Source: Rubrivivax sp. A210 | Lineage (GTDB): Bacteria; Pseudomonadota; Gammaproteobacteria; Burkholderiales; Burkholderiaceae_C | Direction of reading: 5' to 3' | Length of the DNA stretch: 64,000 bases | Assembly (NCBI RefSeq): GCF_904426505.1 | Contig: NZ_CAJGBN010000011.1 | Location: forward strand, 1-64,000 | In this document: positions 17,272 to 26,693 of the stretch, piece by piece | How the letters are laid out: each line of letters opens with the position of its first letter | Position numbering within the stretch: position 1 is the first letter of the stretch | Program-made: the position numbers and the translations under genes | Notes under the pieces: generated by a model | Seen by the model: the letters and a program-made list of their open reading frames with translations, nothing else | Told to the model about the DNA's origin: nothing | Database searches by the model: none

Positions 17272-17664
17272 TCAATGCCGCGAGAACAAATCCCTCAGCT
17301 TGCACAGCGTCGTCGTGATGTCGAAGCGCGTGTCCGGCAGCGCCTCGCCATCCAGCACCTTGCGCAGCGCCAGCGCCGGATCGCTCTCGCCCGTCAGCAG
17401 CACCTGCGCCCCCCACTTCGCCATGTGGCGCAGAAAGCCGTCGCCCGCACTGCCGGCGATCATGATCTCCACGCCGTGCAGTGGGTGCGGGCCGTCATCC
17501 TTGAAGTGATGCGGCAGCTGTTCCTTGGAGAGCAGAACAGGTTGACCCGGCGGCAGCGCCATCCCCGGCTCGCACTCGAACAGCAACCAGTGGCGAGCCT
17601 GGCCCGCATGGCCGGCAACCTGGGGGTTCTGATCTTGATCGGTGACGGCAATGGCAATCTTCAT
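17272..17664 (-). CDS. NifX/NafY-family cofactor-binding protein
   Basis: 130-aa protein of the dinitrogenase iron-molybdenum cofactor (NifX/NifB C-terminal) family: MKIAIAVTDQDQNPQVAGHAGQARHWLLFE at the N-terminus, and a GSAGDGFLRHMAKWGAQVLLTGE core. Such proteins carry FeMo-co precursors. It is a paralog of nifX at 21165 and of the NifB C-terminus. It is the only minus-strand gene among the nifHDK/nifEN genes. It is divergent from nifO with a possible sigma54 promoter upstream. Confidence 0.85.
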   Translation of the reverse strand: MKIAIAVTDQDQNPQVAGHAGQARHWLLFECEPGMALPPGQPVLLSKEQLPHHFKDDGPHPLHGVEIMIAGSAGDGFLRHMAKWGAQVLLTGESDPALALRKVLDGEALPDTRFDITTTLCKLRDLFSRH

Positions 17665-17697
17665 GGTGTCATGGCTTGAGGCTGTGAATGGCTGCCT

Positions 17698-17713
17698 TGC
17701 AACATCCGGTCCA
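17698..17713 (-). promoter_or_regulatory. Possible sigma54 promoter for the minus-strand nifX-like gene
   Basis: Minus strand: TGGACCGGATGTTGCA. GG and GC are 10 bases apart, the -12 is perfect, and the -24 has two changes. The predicted start, ~17687, gives a leader of about 23 bases. No TGT-N10-ACA is seen nearby. Confidence 0.45.
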
Positions 17714-17721
17714 TGCCGCCG

Positions 17722-17737
17722 TGGTACGCCGATTGCT
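17722..17737 (+). promoter_or_regulatory. Possible sigma54 promoter for nifO
   Basis: TGGTACGCCGATTGCT fits the -24/-12 pattern with GG (17723-17724) and GC (17735-17736) 10 bases apart. Its predicted start (~17748) would fall on the nifO start codon, implying a leaderless mRNA or a chance match. Confidence 0.4.
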
Positions 17738-17748
17738 CGTCAGCGGCC

Positions 17749-18171
17749 ATGAGCACCCTCCACTTCTATGAGAAGCCCGGCTGCGCCGGCAATGCGCGCC
17801 AGCGCGCGCTGCTGCAGGCCGCCGGCCACACGCTGATCCGGCACGATCTGCTGAGCGAGCCCTGGACGGCGCAGACGCTGCTGCCCTTTTTGCAGCCACT
17901 GCCCGTGAGCGACTGGTTCAACCGTGCCGCGCCCGCGGTGAAGAGCGGCCAGGTCGTGCCCGAGCAACTCGATGCCGATGCGGCGCTGGCCCTGCTGCTG
18001 GCGCAGCCGCTGCTGATCCGCCGCCCGCTGCTGCAGCGCGAGGACGGCGCGCGCCTGGTCGGCTTTGAAGCGGCTGCGGTCGACCGCTTCGTCGGCCTGG
18101 CCGCCAGCGTGGATCGCAGTGCCCCGCTGGAAGGCTGCGCCGCCGCGCCCGACGCCGGCCCCTGCCCTTGA
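17749..18171 (+). CDS. nifO: NifO, ArsC/Spx-like nitrogenase-associated protein
   Basis: 140-aa thioredoxin-fold protein of the ArsC/Spx family's nitrogenase-associated branch: MSTLHFYEKPGCAGNARQ (one Cys at the ArsC active-site position), SEPWTAQTLLPFL, WFNRAAPAVKSG and LLIRRPLLQ. NifO in Azotobacter affects molybdate use between nitrogenase and nitrate reductase. The start is where the family's conserved N-terminus begins. A Cys-rich tail (GCAAAPDAGPCP) is extra. Divergent from the nifX-like gene. Confidence 0.85.
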   Translation: MSTLHFYEKPGCAGNARQRALLQAAGHTLIRHDLLSEPWTAQTLLPFLQPLPVSDWFNRAAPAVKSGQVVPEQLDADAALALLLAQPLLIRRPLLQREDGARLVGFEAAAVDRFVGLAASVDRSAPLEGCAAAPDAGPCP

Positions 18172-18195
18172 GTCGGGTGCCGGCCGCGTCGCTTT

Positions 18196-18211
18196 TGTCG
18201 CAATCCGCCCA
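18196..18211 (+). promoter_or_regulatory. Degenerate NifA site upstream of nifE
   Basis: TGTCGCAATCCGCCCA keeps the TGTCGC left half seen at nifH and nifV but has CCA instead of ACA on the right. It ends 68 bp before the -24 GG of nifE. A matching right half (GCGACA) occurs 8 bp further on (18214-18219), which gives an overlong palindrome. Confidence 0.4.
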
Positions 18212-18278
18212 ACGCGACAAGGCCTGGCTCGAAGCGCCAAGTGCTTGATTTGCTGGGGATTGGCGCGCTGGCAGGTGC

Positions 18279-18294
18279 TGGCACCAATCCTGCG
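18279..18294 (+). promoter_or_regulatory. Sigma54 promoter of the nifENX operon
   Basis: TGGCACCAATCCTGCG: GG (18280-18281) and GC (18292-18293) 10 bases apart, with a near-consensus -24. Predicted start ~18304, 26 bases before nifE. Confidence 0.7.
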
Positions 18295-18329
18295 ATGGTG
18301 CATGCAACCCCGCCCACGAAAGGCACCGC

Positions 18330-19757
18330 ATGTCGCACACCCTCAACGCCAAGATCGCCCAGGTCTTCGACGAGCCGGGCTGCGACGTCAACCAGTCCAA
18401 GGATGCCAAGGCGCGCAAGGCCGGCTGCACCAAGCAACTGACGCCGGGCGCCGCGGCCGGTGGCTGTGCCTTCGACGGTGCCAAGATTGCGCTGCAGCCC
18501 ATCGTCGACGTGGCCCACCTGGTACACGGCCCCATCGCCTGCGAAGGCAACAGCTGGGACAACCGCCACAGCGCCTCGTCGGGCTCCATGGTCTACCGCA
18601 GCGGCTTCACCACCGACATCAACGAGTTCGACGTCATCTACGGTGGCGAGAAGCGGCTGTTCAAGGCGGTGCGCGAGATCATCGAAAAGGTCGACCCGCC
18701 GGCCATCTTCGTCTACCAGACCTGCGTCACCGCGATGATCGGCGACGACATCGAGGCGGTGTGCAAGCGCGCCACAGAGAAGTTCGGCAAGCCGGTGATC
18801 CCGGTCAACGCACCGGGCTTTGCCGGCCCCAAGAACCTGGGCAACAAGCTCGGCGCCGAGGCGCTGCTGGACTACGTGATCGGCACCCAGGAGCCCGCGC
18901 ACACCACGCCCTACGACATCAACATCATTGGCGAATACAACCTCAGCGGTGAGCTGTGGCAGGTCAAGCCGCTGCTCGATGCGCTGGGCGTGCGCGTGCT
19001 GTCGTGTATTTCGGGCGATGGACGCTATGCCGAGGTGGCCTCGTCACACCGCGCCCGCGCCAACATGATGGTGTGCAGCAAGTCGATGATCAACGTCGCC
19101 ACGCGCATGCAGCAGCGCTGGGGCATCCCGTACTTCGAAGGCAGCTTCTACGGCATCAGCGACATGAGCCAGACGCTGCGCGAGATCTGCCGCCTGCTGG
19201 TGGAGCAGGGCGCGCCTGCCGAACTGAGTGAGCGCGCCGAAGCCCTGATCGTGGCCGAAGAGGCGCGTGCCTGGGGCCGCATCCGCGCCTACCGCGAACG
19301 CCTGGCGGGCAAAAAGGTGCTGCTCATCACCGGCGGTGTGAAGAGCTGGAGCGTGGTCTCGGCGCTGCAGGAGGCCGGGCTCGAGGTGGTGGGCACCAGC
19401 GTCAAGAAGAGCACGAAAGAGGACAAGGCCAAGATCAAGGAAATCATGGGCCTGACCGGAGAAGACAGCGCCCACATGATCGACGACATGACGCCGCGCC
19501 AGATGTACGCGATGCTGCGTGACGCCAGGGCCGACATCATGCTCAGCGGCGGCCGCAGCCAGTTCGTCGCGCTCAAGGCGCGCATGCCCTGGATGGACAT
19601 CAACCAGGAACGCCACCACGCCTTTGCCGGCTACGAGGGCATGGTCACCATGGTGGCCGAGATCGACAAGGCGCTGTTCAACCCGGTGTGGCAGCAGGTG
19701 CGCACGCCGGCGCCGTGGGAGACCGTCGATCCGCTGCTGGCGACGGAAGGGGTTTGA
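18330..19757 (+). CDS. nifE: FeMo-cofactor scaffold subunit NifE
   Basis: 475-aa NifD-like subunit of the NifE2N2 scaffold where NifB-co is matured with Mo and homocitrate before transfer to apo-NifDK. It shows an N-terminal PGCDVNQSKD segment, cluster cysteines in GGCAFDGAK and IACEGNSWD, and YGGEKRLFKAVREI. It is the first gene of an operon with its own sigma54 promoter. nifN follows after one base. Confidence 0.97.
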   Translation: MSHTLNAKIAQVFDEPGCDVNQSKDAKARKAGCTKQLTPGAAAGGCAFDGAKIALQPIVDVAHLVHGPIACEGNSWDNRHSASSGSMVYRSGFTTDINEFDVIYGGEKRLFKAVREIIEKVDPPAIFVYQTCVTAMIGDDIEAVCKRATEKFGKPVIPVNAPGFAGPKNLGNKLGAEALLDYVIGTQEPAHTTPYDINIIGEYNLSGELWQVKPLLDALGVRVLSCISGDGRYAEVASSHRARANMMVCSKSMINVATRMQQRWGIPYFEGSFYGISDMSQTLREICRLLVEQGAPAELSERAEALIVAEEARAWGRIRAYRERLAGKKVLLITGGVKSWSVVSALQEAGLEVVGTSVKKSTKEDKAKIKEIMGLTGEDSAHMIDDMTPRQMYAMLRDARADIMLSGGRSQFVALKARMPWMDINQERHHAFAGYEGMVTMVAEIDKALFNPVWQQVRTPAPWETVDPLLATEGV

Positions 19758-19758
19758 G

Positions 19759-21132
19759 ATGGCCCACGTCATCGAAACCCGCAAGGCCTGCAGCGTCAAC
19801 CCGCTGAAGATGAGCCAGCCGCTGGGCGCGGCCTTCGCCTTCATGGGCCTGGCCAGCTGCATGCCGCTGATGCACGGCTCGCAAGGGTGTACCTCGTTCG
19901 GCATCGTGCTGTTGGTGCGCCACTTCAAGGAGGCCATCCCGCTGCAGACCACGGCGATGAACGAGGCCACCACCATCATGGGCGGCTACGACAACCTGGC
20001 CGCGGCCCTGCTCAACATCCGCAGCCGGGCGCAGCCAGCCCTCATCGCCATCTGCTCCACCGGCCTGACCGAGACCAAGGGCGATGATGTCGAGGGCTAC
20101 ATCAAGCTCGCCCGTGCCCAGCACCCGGAGCTGGCCGACACCGAGATCGTCTACGTCTCCACGCCCGATTACGTGGGCGCCTTCCAGGACGGCTGGGCGC
20201 GGGCGGTCACGCAACTGGTCACACAACTGCCGGATACCGAATCACCGCGCGATGCCAGCCGCGTGAACATCCTGCCCGGCTGCCACCTGACGCCGGGCGA
20301 TCTGGAAGAGCTGCGCGACATCGTCGAGGCCTTTGGCCTGCGGCCGGTCTTCGTGCCCGATGTCTCGGGCTCGCTGGACGGCCACATCCCCGAGCAATGG
20401 CTGGGCACCACGCTGGGCGGCACCACGCTGGCCGACTTGCGCACGCTGGGCGGCGCCGCCCACACCCTGGCCATCGGCGAGCAGATGCGGCCGGCGGCGC
20501 AGGCGCTGCTGGCGCGCACCGGCGTGCCCTTCACGCTGTTCGACCGCCTCTGCGGCCTTACCGCCACCGACGCTTTTGTGCAGCAGCTGTCGCTGATCTC
20601 CGGCCGCGCGGTGCCGGCCAGGCTTCGCCGCCAGCGCAGCCAGCTGGTGGACGCCATGCTCGACGGCCACTTCCACTTCGGCAATGTCAAGGTGGCGCTG
20701 GCCGCCGAGCCCGACCTGCTGTGGGCCGCCGGCAGCCTGCTGGCCGAGATGGGCGCCGAGCTGGCGGTGGCCGTCACCACCACGCGCTCGCCGTTGCTCG
20801 AACGCCTGCCCGCCGCCGAGGTACTGATCGGCGATCTCGAAGACTTCGAGCGCTCGGCCGCCGCCGCCGGCTGCGACCTGCTGATGACGCATTCGCACGG
20901 CCGCCAGGCAGCGCAGCGCCTGGGCAAGCCGCTGTTCCGCATCGGCATCCCGATGTTCGACCGCGTGGGCAACGCCCACATCCGCCAGGTTGGCTACCGC
21001 GGCACGCGTGACTTCGTCTATGCCGTGGGCAACCTGCTGATGGACCAGATCCACCACGCCGGCCCGCAGGACTGGCCGCTGCCCGAGTCCACGCTGGCGG
21101 CCTTGCAGGCCGCCAGTCCGGCCACGGTCTGA
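19759..21132 (+). CDS. nifN: FeMo-cofactor scaffold subunit NifN
   Basis: 457-aa NifK-like partner of NifE. Conserved KMSQPLGAAFAFMG, HGSQGCTSFG (cluster Cys) and HFKEAIPLQTTAMNE lie in the first 80 residues; FRIGIPMFDRVG is near the C-terminus. The ATG at 19759 is the first Met consistent with the family start and follows the nifE stop by one base, so translation is probably coupled. Confidence 0.97.
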   Translation: MAHVIETRKACSVNPLKMSQPLGAAFAFMGLASCMPLMHGSQGCTSFGIVLLVRHFKEAIPLQTTAMNEATTIMGGYDNLAAALLNIRSRAQPALIAICSTGLTETKGDDVEGYIKLARAQHPELADTEIVYVSTPDYVGAFQDGWARAVTQLVTQLPDTESPRDASRVNILPGCHLTPGDLEELRDIVEAFGLRPVFVPDVSGSLDGHIPEQWLGTTLGGTTLADLRTLGGAAHTLAIGEQMRPAAQALLARTGVPFTLFDRLCGLTATDAFVQQLSLISGRAVPARLRRQRSQLVDAMLDGHFHFGNVKVALAAEPDLLWAAGSLLAEMGAELAVAVTTTRSPLLERLPAAEVLIGDLEDFERSAAAAGCDLLMTHSHGRQAAQRLGKPLFRIGIPMFDRVGNAHIRQVGYRGTRDFVYAVGNLLMDQIHHAGPQDWPLPESTLAALQAASPATV

Positions 21133-21164
21133 GATACGCCCCCCAAACTCACGAGGAGCCCACG

Positions 21165-21575
21165 ATGAAGATCGCCTTCGCCACCCAGGACCAGCAGCGC
21201 GTCGATGCGCATTTCGGCTGGGCCAAGCACCTGGCCGTCTACGACGTCACCGCCGAGGGCTATGCCTTCGTGCAGGACTTCGGCTTCGGCGAAGACCTGG
21301 CCGAGGACGGCGACGAGGACAAGCTCGCGCCCAAGCTCGCGGCCATTGCCGACTGCGCCATCGTCTATGTCGCCGCCATCGGCGGCTCGGCCGCGGCGCG
21401 CGTGGTGGCTTCCAAGATCCACCCGGTCAAGGTCAACACGCCCGAGCCCATCCTCGACATCCTGGACAAGCTGCAGACCGTGCTCAAGGGCACGCCGCCG
21501 CCGTGGATGCGCAAGGCCCTGCTCAAGGGCCAGGAAAGAGCCATCGATTTTGAAGACGAAGAGGTGAAACCATGA
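21165..21575 (+). CDS. nifX: NifX, FeMo-co precursor carrier
   Basis: 136-aa Nif[29 protein letters not shown] is the family signature. The protein ferries NifB-co or VK-cluster to NifEN. An AGGAG site precedes the ATG. Its acidic C-terminus overlaps the next gene (ATGA), as usual for nifX-DUF269 pairs. Confidence 0.95.
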   Translation: MKIAFATQDQQRVDAHFGWAKHLAVYDVTAEGYAFVQDFGFGEDLAEDGDEDKLAPKLAAIADCAIVYVAAIGGSAAARVVASKIHPVKVNTPEPILDILDKLQTVLKGTPPPWMRKALLKGQERAIDFEDEEVKP

Positions 21576-22048
21576 GCGAAGCCGCGGTGCAAGAGCTGGC
21601 CGAAGACGCCCTGCTGCAAGACCCTTTCGTGCGCGAGCTGGTCAAGCAGCTGCGCGCCCAGGACACCCACGGCACCTGGGAAGGCAAGAGCGACGCCCAG
21701 TTGCTCGAACCCTACATCCTGACGGCCGAACAGCGGCGCGAGCTGCCGATGATGGGCGACCCCGATCCCGACACGCTGTGGCGGCTGGACCTGTTCCACA
21801 ACGCCATCGGCCTGGCCATCGAGCGCGCCACCGGCTGCATGGTGGCGCCGATGATGAAGATGAGCCACGAGGGCTTCGGCCGATGCGTGCTGACCACCGG
21901 CCGGCTGATCGTCGTCAACCGCTACCTGCGCGACGTACACCGCTTCGGCTACCCCAGCTTGGCCAAGCTGGCGCTGGCCGGCAACAAGCTGGTGCAGGAA
22001 GGCGTCGAGATGATCAAGGCCTATCCCGACGTGGCGAACTACGGTTGA
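21572..22048 (+). CDS. NifX-associated nitrogen fixation protein (DUF269)
   Basis: 158-aa protein with DUF269 hallmarks: [49 protein letters not shown] and [14 protein letters not shown]. The family almost always follows nifX; its biochemical role is unknown. It overlaps nifX by four bases. Confidence 0.93.
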   Translation: MSEAAVQELAEDALLQDPFVRELVKQLRAQDTHGTWEGKSDAQLLEPYILTAEQRRELPMMGDPDPDTLWRLDLFHNAIGLAIERATGCMVAPMMKMSHEGFGRCVLTTGRLIVVNRYLRDVHRFGYPSLAKLALAGNKLVQEGVEMIKAYPDVANYG

Positions 22049-22058
22049 GGAACAAGCC

Positions 22059-22262
22059 ATGAGCGACATCGACACCCTGAAGACCGAGATCCGCAAGCTC
22101 AACGCCAAGGCGACGCAGACCAAGATGGACCTGCACGACCTGTCGGAAGAACTGCCCAAGGATTTCGAACGCATCCCGTCGGTGGCCCAGGCCGCCTTCG
22201 ACGCCCACGTCGCGCTCACCGATGCGCGGCTGCGCCTGGCAGCGCTGCAGCAGACCGCCTGA
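22059..22262 (+). CDS. CCE_0567-family small protein (DUF683)
   Basis: 67-aa helical protein (LKTEIRKLNAKATQTKMDLHDL, then a second helix from about residue 40), typical of the DUF683/CCE_0567 family found between DUF269 and fdxB in nif clusters. Its structure in a relative is a two-helix coiled coil that binds metal. No function is established. Confidence 0.9.
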   Translation: MSDIDTLKTEIRKLNAKATQTKMDLHDLSEELPKDFERIPSVAQAAFDAHVALTDARLRLAALQQTA

Positions 22263-22288
22263 ACCCCACCGCCGCAAGGAGGCGCACC

Positions 22289-22594
22289 ATGTCCGACTTC
22301 AGCATCACCATGCCTTCGGGCGAAAGCTGGACGCCGCAGTTCGTGCAGTCCATCGACGAGATCAAGTGCATAGGCTGCGGCCGCTGCTTCCGCGTCTGCC
22401 CGCGTGGCGTGCTCGAGCTCGTGGGCCTGGACGACGAGGGCCAGCGCGTCGGCCTCGACCCCGACGCCGACGACGACGAGGAGTACGAGAAGAAGGTGAT
22501 GACCGTGGCGCACCCCGAGCTGTGCATAGGCTGCACCGCCTGCGCCAAGATCTGCCCCAAGAAGTGCCACTCGCACGCGGCGGCGCCGGGCTGA
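22289..22594 (+). CDS. fdxB: Nif-specific ferredoxin III, 2[4Fe-4S]
   Basis: 101-aa ferredoxin with CIGCGRCFRVCPRG and a second CIGCTACAKICPKKC motif separated by an acidic insert (DPDADDDEEYEKK), the FdxB pattern. It likely donates electrons in FeMo-co maturation on NifEN. GGAGG ribosome site; nifQ begins two bases after its stop. Confidence 0.93.
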   Translation: MSDFSITMPSGESWTPQFVQSIDEIKCIGCGRCFRVCPRGVLELVGLDDEGQRVGLDPDADDDEEYEKKVMTVAHPELCIGCTACAKICPKKCHSHAAAPG

Positions 22595-22596
22595 GC

Positions 22597-23022
22597 ATGC
22601 AGGCCGCCTTGCAGGGGCCCATCCCCATCCCAGCGCCGCTGCACCCGGCGCTGCAGGAGCAGGTGGCGCAACGCCGCCAGCAGCGCGACGACGAGGTCGT
22701 CGACGTGCGCGCGCTGCTGCTGGAACACGCCAGCCCCACGGCCGGCACGCCGCAGCAGCGCCTGGCCGTGGCCGAATGGGTGGCGCTGGCCTGCCTGGGC
22801 GACCAGCACCTCTGGCAAGACCTGGGTTTCGAGTCGCGCGCCGAACTCTCGGCGCTGATGGCGCACTGGTTCCCGGCGCTGGTGGCGCGCAACCACGCTG
22901 ACATGAAGTGGAAGAAGTTTCTCTACAAGCAGCTGTGCGAGCGCGAAGAGCTTTTCATCTGCAAGGCGCCCAGCTGCGCCGTCTGCAGCGACCGGCCGGT
23001 CTGCTTCGGCCCCGAGACCTGA
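22597..23022 (+). CDS. nifQ: Molybdenum donor NifQ
   Basis: 141-aa NifQ, which carries a Mo-Fe-S cluster and donates Mo to NifEN/NifH. The C-terminal MKWKKFLYKQLCEREELFICKAPSCAVCSDRPVCFG region holds the conserved C-x4-C-x2-C-x5-C-type ligand set. The start is the first ATG after fdxB. It closes the nifE operon and is followed by the molybdate transport genes, a logical neighbour. Confidence 0.93.
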   Translation: MQAALQGPIPIPAPLHPALQEQVAQRRQQRDDEVVDVRALLLEHASPTAGTPQQRLAVAEWVALACLGDQHLWQDLGFESRAELSALMAHWFPALVARNHADMKWKKFLYKQLCEREELFICKAPSCAVCSDRPVCFGPET

Positions 23023-23064
23023 AGCACCGGCGCGGGCGCCCTGGCCCGATCTTTGCTGCCGTTT

Positions 23065-23088
23065 GGTTGTGTACCTGAATACATAGCG
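23065..23088. promoter_or_regulatory. Candidate ModE operator upstream of modA
   Basis: GGTTGTGTA (23065-23073), 6-base spacer, TACATAGCG (23080-23088): an imperfect inverted repeat whose second half reads CGCTATGTA, similar to the CGnTATA half-site of ModE. It lies 62 bp before modA. Match made by eye only. Confidence 0.4.
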
Positions 23089-23149
23089 CTTTGTCGTAAA
23101 CTGGACAAGGCCGGTTCGGGGCCAGTACGCCACCAGCCCGGGTTCAGCC

Positions 23150-23902
23150 ATGCGCCGCATTCAGCTTTTCATCGCATCCTTCGCCCTGCTCTCCGGCAGC
23201 GCCAGCCATGCCGGCGAGGTGCAGGTGGCCGTCGCCGCCAACTTTGCCGGCCCGCTGGCGCGCATTGCCGAAGACTTTGCCAAGGCCAGCGGCCACACGC
23301 TCAAGGTCAGCAGCGGCGCCACCGGCAAGTTCTATGCGCAGATCGTCGCCGGCGCCCCTTTCGAGGTGCTGCTGGCCGCCGACGACGAGACGCCGCGCCG
23401 CTTGATCATCGAAGGGCATGCCGTGGCCGCCAGCGCCTTCAGCTACGCCATCGGCCGGCTGGTGTTGTGGAGTGCCAGGCCCGGCTTCGTCGACGCCCAG
23501 GGCGCGGTGCTGGCCGGCGCCGGCTTCGAACACCTGGCCATCGCCAACCCCAAGGTCGCGCCCTATGGCCAGGCGGCGCAGCAGGTGCTCAAGGCGCGCG
23601 GCCTGCTGGACAAGCTGACACCGCGCCTGGTGACCGGCGAGACCATCGCCCAGGCCTTCCAGTTCGTGAGCACCGGCAATGCCGAGCTGGGCTTTGTCGC
23701 GCAGTCGCAGCTGGCCGTGCCCGGCAAGCCGGCGGCCGGCTCTTACTGGGTCGTGCCCCAGGCCTTGTACGAACCCATACGCCAGGATGCCGTGCTGCTC
23801 AAGGCCGGCGCCGCCAACCCGGCCGCGGCGGCGCTGCTGGCCTATCTGAAGACCGATGCGGCGCGGGCGCAGATCCAGGCATGGGGCTACGGCCTGCCAT
23901 GA
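23150..23902 (+). CDS. modA: Molybdate ABC transporter substrate-binding protein ModA
   Basis: 250-aa periplasmic protein with a signal peptide (MRRIQLFIASFALLSGSASHAG), VAVAANFAGPL, SSGATGKFYAQI, PFEVLLAADDETPRRL and a C-terminal AQIQAWGYGLP, all typical of ModA. It binds molybdate or tungstate and delivers it to ModBC. The stop overlaps modB (ATGA). A candidate ModE operator lies upstream. Confidence 0.95.
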   Translation: MRRIQLFIASFALLSGSASHAGEVQVAVAANFAGPLARIAEDFAKASGHTLKVSSGATGKFYAQIVAGAPFEVLLAADDETPRRLIIEGHAVAASAFSYAIGRLVLWSARPGFVDAQGAVLAGAGFEHLAIANPKVAPYGQAAQQVLKARGLLDKLTPRLVTGETIAQAFQFVSTGNAELGFVAQSQLAVPGKPAAGSYWVVPQALYEPIRQDAVLLKAGAANPAAAALLAYLKTDAARAQIQAWGYGLP

Positions 23903-24578
23903 CGGCTGCCGACTGGACCGCCATCCGCCTGACCGCCGCACTGGCAGGCACGACCACGCTGCTGCTGCTGCTGCTGGGCCTGCCGCTGGCCTGGTGGCTG
24001 GCGCGCACGCGCTCGCCGCTCAAGCCGCTGTGGGCTGCGCTGGTGGCCATGCCCATCGTGCTGCCGCCCTCGGTGCTGGGCTTCTACCTGCTGCTGCTGA
24101 TGGGGCCGCAGGGGCCCCTGGGCCAGCTGACGCAGGCGCTGGGCCTGGGTCGCCTGCCGTTCAGCTTCGGCGGCCTGGTGCTGGCCTCGATGATCTACTC
24201 GCTGCCCTTCGTGGTGCAGCCGCTGCAGCAGGCCTTCGAGGCCATCGCCGAGAACACGCTGGAGGCCGCTGCCACGCTGCGCGCCGGGCCGCTGGACCGC
24301 TTCTTCACCGTGGCGCTGCCGCTGGCGCGACCGGGGCTGCTGACGGCCTGCGTGCTGGGCTTTGCGCACACCGTGGGCGAGTTCGGCGTGGTGCTGATGG
24401 TGGGCGGCAACATCCCCGGACAGACGCGCGTGCTTTCGGTGGCCATCTACGACCACGTCGAGGCGGTGGAGTACGCCGACGCCCACCGCCTGTCGGCCTT
24501 CATGCTGCTCTTCGCCTTCACGGTGCTGGTGACGCTCTACCTGGTCAACCGCGCGCCGCATGCTGCGCCGCCGCCGCC

Positions 24579-24582
<4 letters not shown>
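23899..24582 (+). CDS. modB: Molybdate ABC transporter permease ModB
   Basis: 227-aa inner-membrane permease with about five hydrophobic segments and the EAA loop (EAAATLRAGPLDRFFTVALP) that docks on ModC. GEFGVVLMVGGNIPG is characteristic. The start overlaps the modA stop and its stop overlaps modC, so the three subunits are translationally coupled. Confidence 0.95.
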
Positions 24583-25673
<1,091 letters not shown>

Positions 25674-25675
25674 CC

Positions 25676-26470
25676 ATGGCCGAAGGCTCGCTGCTCAGCG
25701 CCGAACTCAAGCTCGCCGGGCGCCTGGACGGGCGCTTCTTCGCGCTGCTGCAAGGCATTGCCGACACCGGCTCCATCAACAAGGCGGCGCGCGTGGCCGG
25801 CTACAGCTACAAGGGCGCCTGGATGGTGCTGGAGACGGCCTCCAACCTGGCGCGGGCGCCGCTGCTGCACACCGCCACCGGCGGCGCCCGCGGCGGCGGC
25901 ACGCGGCTCACCGAAGCGGCCCTGGCCCTGCTGCAGTGCTGGCGCCAGCTGCAACAGGCCCACGACGGCTTTCTGCGCGAGCAGGACGCCTGGCTCATGC
26001 AACAGCCGGCCCTGGCCGGCACCCTGAGGAGAATGGCGATGAAGACCACCGCCCGCAACCAGTTCGCCGGCACGCTGGTCGAGGTCGCCATCGGCCCCGT
26101 CTCGGCCCAGGCCACGCTCACCCTGGCCGGCGGCCAAGCCATCACCGCCACCATGACGTCTGCCGCGGCCAGGTCGCTGGCATTGAAGAAGGGGCAGGAG
26201 GCCATCGCCCTGGTCAAGGCCTCGGCCGTGGTGCTGGTGGCCGATTTCGCCGGCTACAAGCTCTCGGCGCGCAACCAGCTGGCCGGCACCGTCTCGCGCA
26301 TCGAAAAGGGCGCCGTGTCTTCCCTGGTCGCGCTGACCCTGCCCGGCGGCGCGGTGGTCACGGCCAGCGTCACCAACGATGCGGTCTCGGCCCTGGCGCT
26401 GGCCGTGGGCCAGCCGGCAACGGCGGTGTTCAAGGCGTACTCGGTCATGCTGGCGGTGGCCGCCGGCTGA
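25676..26470 (+). CDS. modE: Molybdate-responsive regulator ModE
   Basis: 264-aa ModE: an N-terminal winged HTH of the LysR-like type (GSINKAARVAGYSYKGAW, residues about 30-50), then two Mop domains in tandem (TARNQFAGTLVEV and SARNQLAGTVSRI). Mo-bound ModE typically represses modABC and controls Mo-enzyme genes. Placed last in modABCE rather than divergently as in E. coli; it may bind the palindrome before modA. Confidence 0.95.
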   Translation: MAEGSLLSAELKLAGRLDGRFFALLQGIADTGSINKAARVAGYSYKGAWMVLETASNLARAPLLHTATGGARGGGTRLTEAALALLQCWRQLQQAHDGFLREQDAWLMQQPALAGTLRRMAMKTTARNQFAGTLVEVAIGPVSAQATLTLAGGQAITATMTSAAARSLALKKGQEAIALVKASAVVLVADFAGYKLSARNQLAGTVSRIEKGAVSSLVALTLPGGAVVTASVTNDAVSALALAVGQPATAVFKAYSVMLAVAAG

Positions 26471-26529
26471 GCGGAGATGGCGGCCGTGGCCGCCACCCGT
26501 GCGGCCCTGCCGGTCCGCGTGGCGCCCCG

Positions 26530-26545
26530 CGTCGCACTTTCGACA
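26530..26545 (+). promoter_or_regulatory. Degenerate NifA site upstream of the isc operon
   Basis: CGTCGCACTTTCGACA differs from TGT-N10-ACA only in the first base, and shares GTCGC...CGACA with the nifV site. It ends 97 bp before the -24 GG of the iscS promoter. The rest of the 223-bp modE-iscS gap shows nothing else. Confidence 0.5.
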
Positions 26546-26640
26546 AAGCCGACAGGCGCACCGGGCCGGGGCGCATGCCCCGCCGCAGCGATCAAGCCAA
26601 GTCGCTGATCTGCAAGGGTTTTCCTGCAGGAACGGGGCTC

Positions 26641-26656
26641 TGGCACGGTCCCTGCG
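26641..26656 (+). promoter_or_regulatory. Sigma54 promoter of the nif-linked isc operon
   Basis: TGGCACGGTCCCTGCG: perfect -24 TGGCACG, GG (26642-26643) and GC (26654-26655) 10 bases apart; -12 is CTGC for TTGC. Predicted start ~26666, 28 bases before iscS. Confidence 0.7.
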
Positions 26657-26693
26657 ATGAAGGGCTGAACCCGGCCCCGAAAGCAGCCCCGCC

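Noticed and set aside
16892..17509. Open frames on both strands through repeat copy 1
   Set aside because: They translate the palindrome and run into the nifX-like gene antisense; composition is repetitive and the same sequence in copy 2 gives different frames.
18196..18219. TGT-N18-ACA as a normal NifA site
   Set aside because: Spacing is not 10; kept only as a degenerate or unusual site with low confidence.
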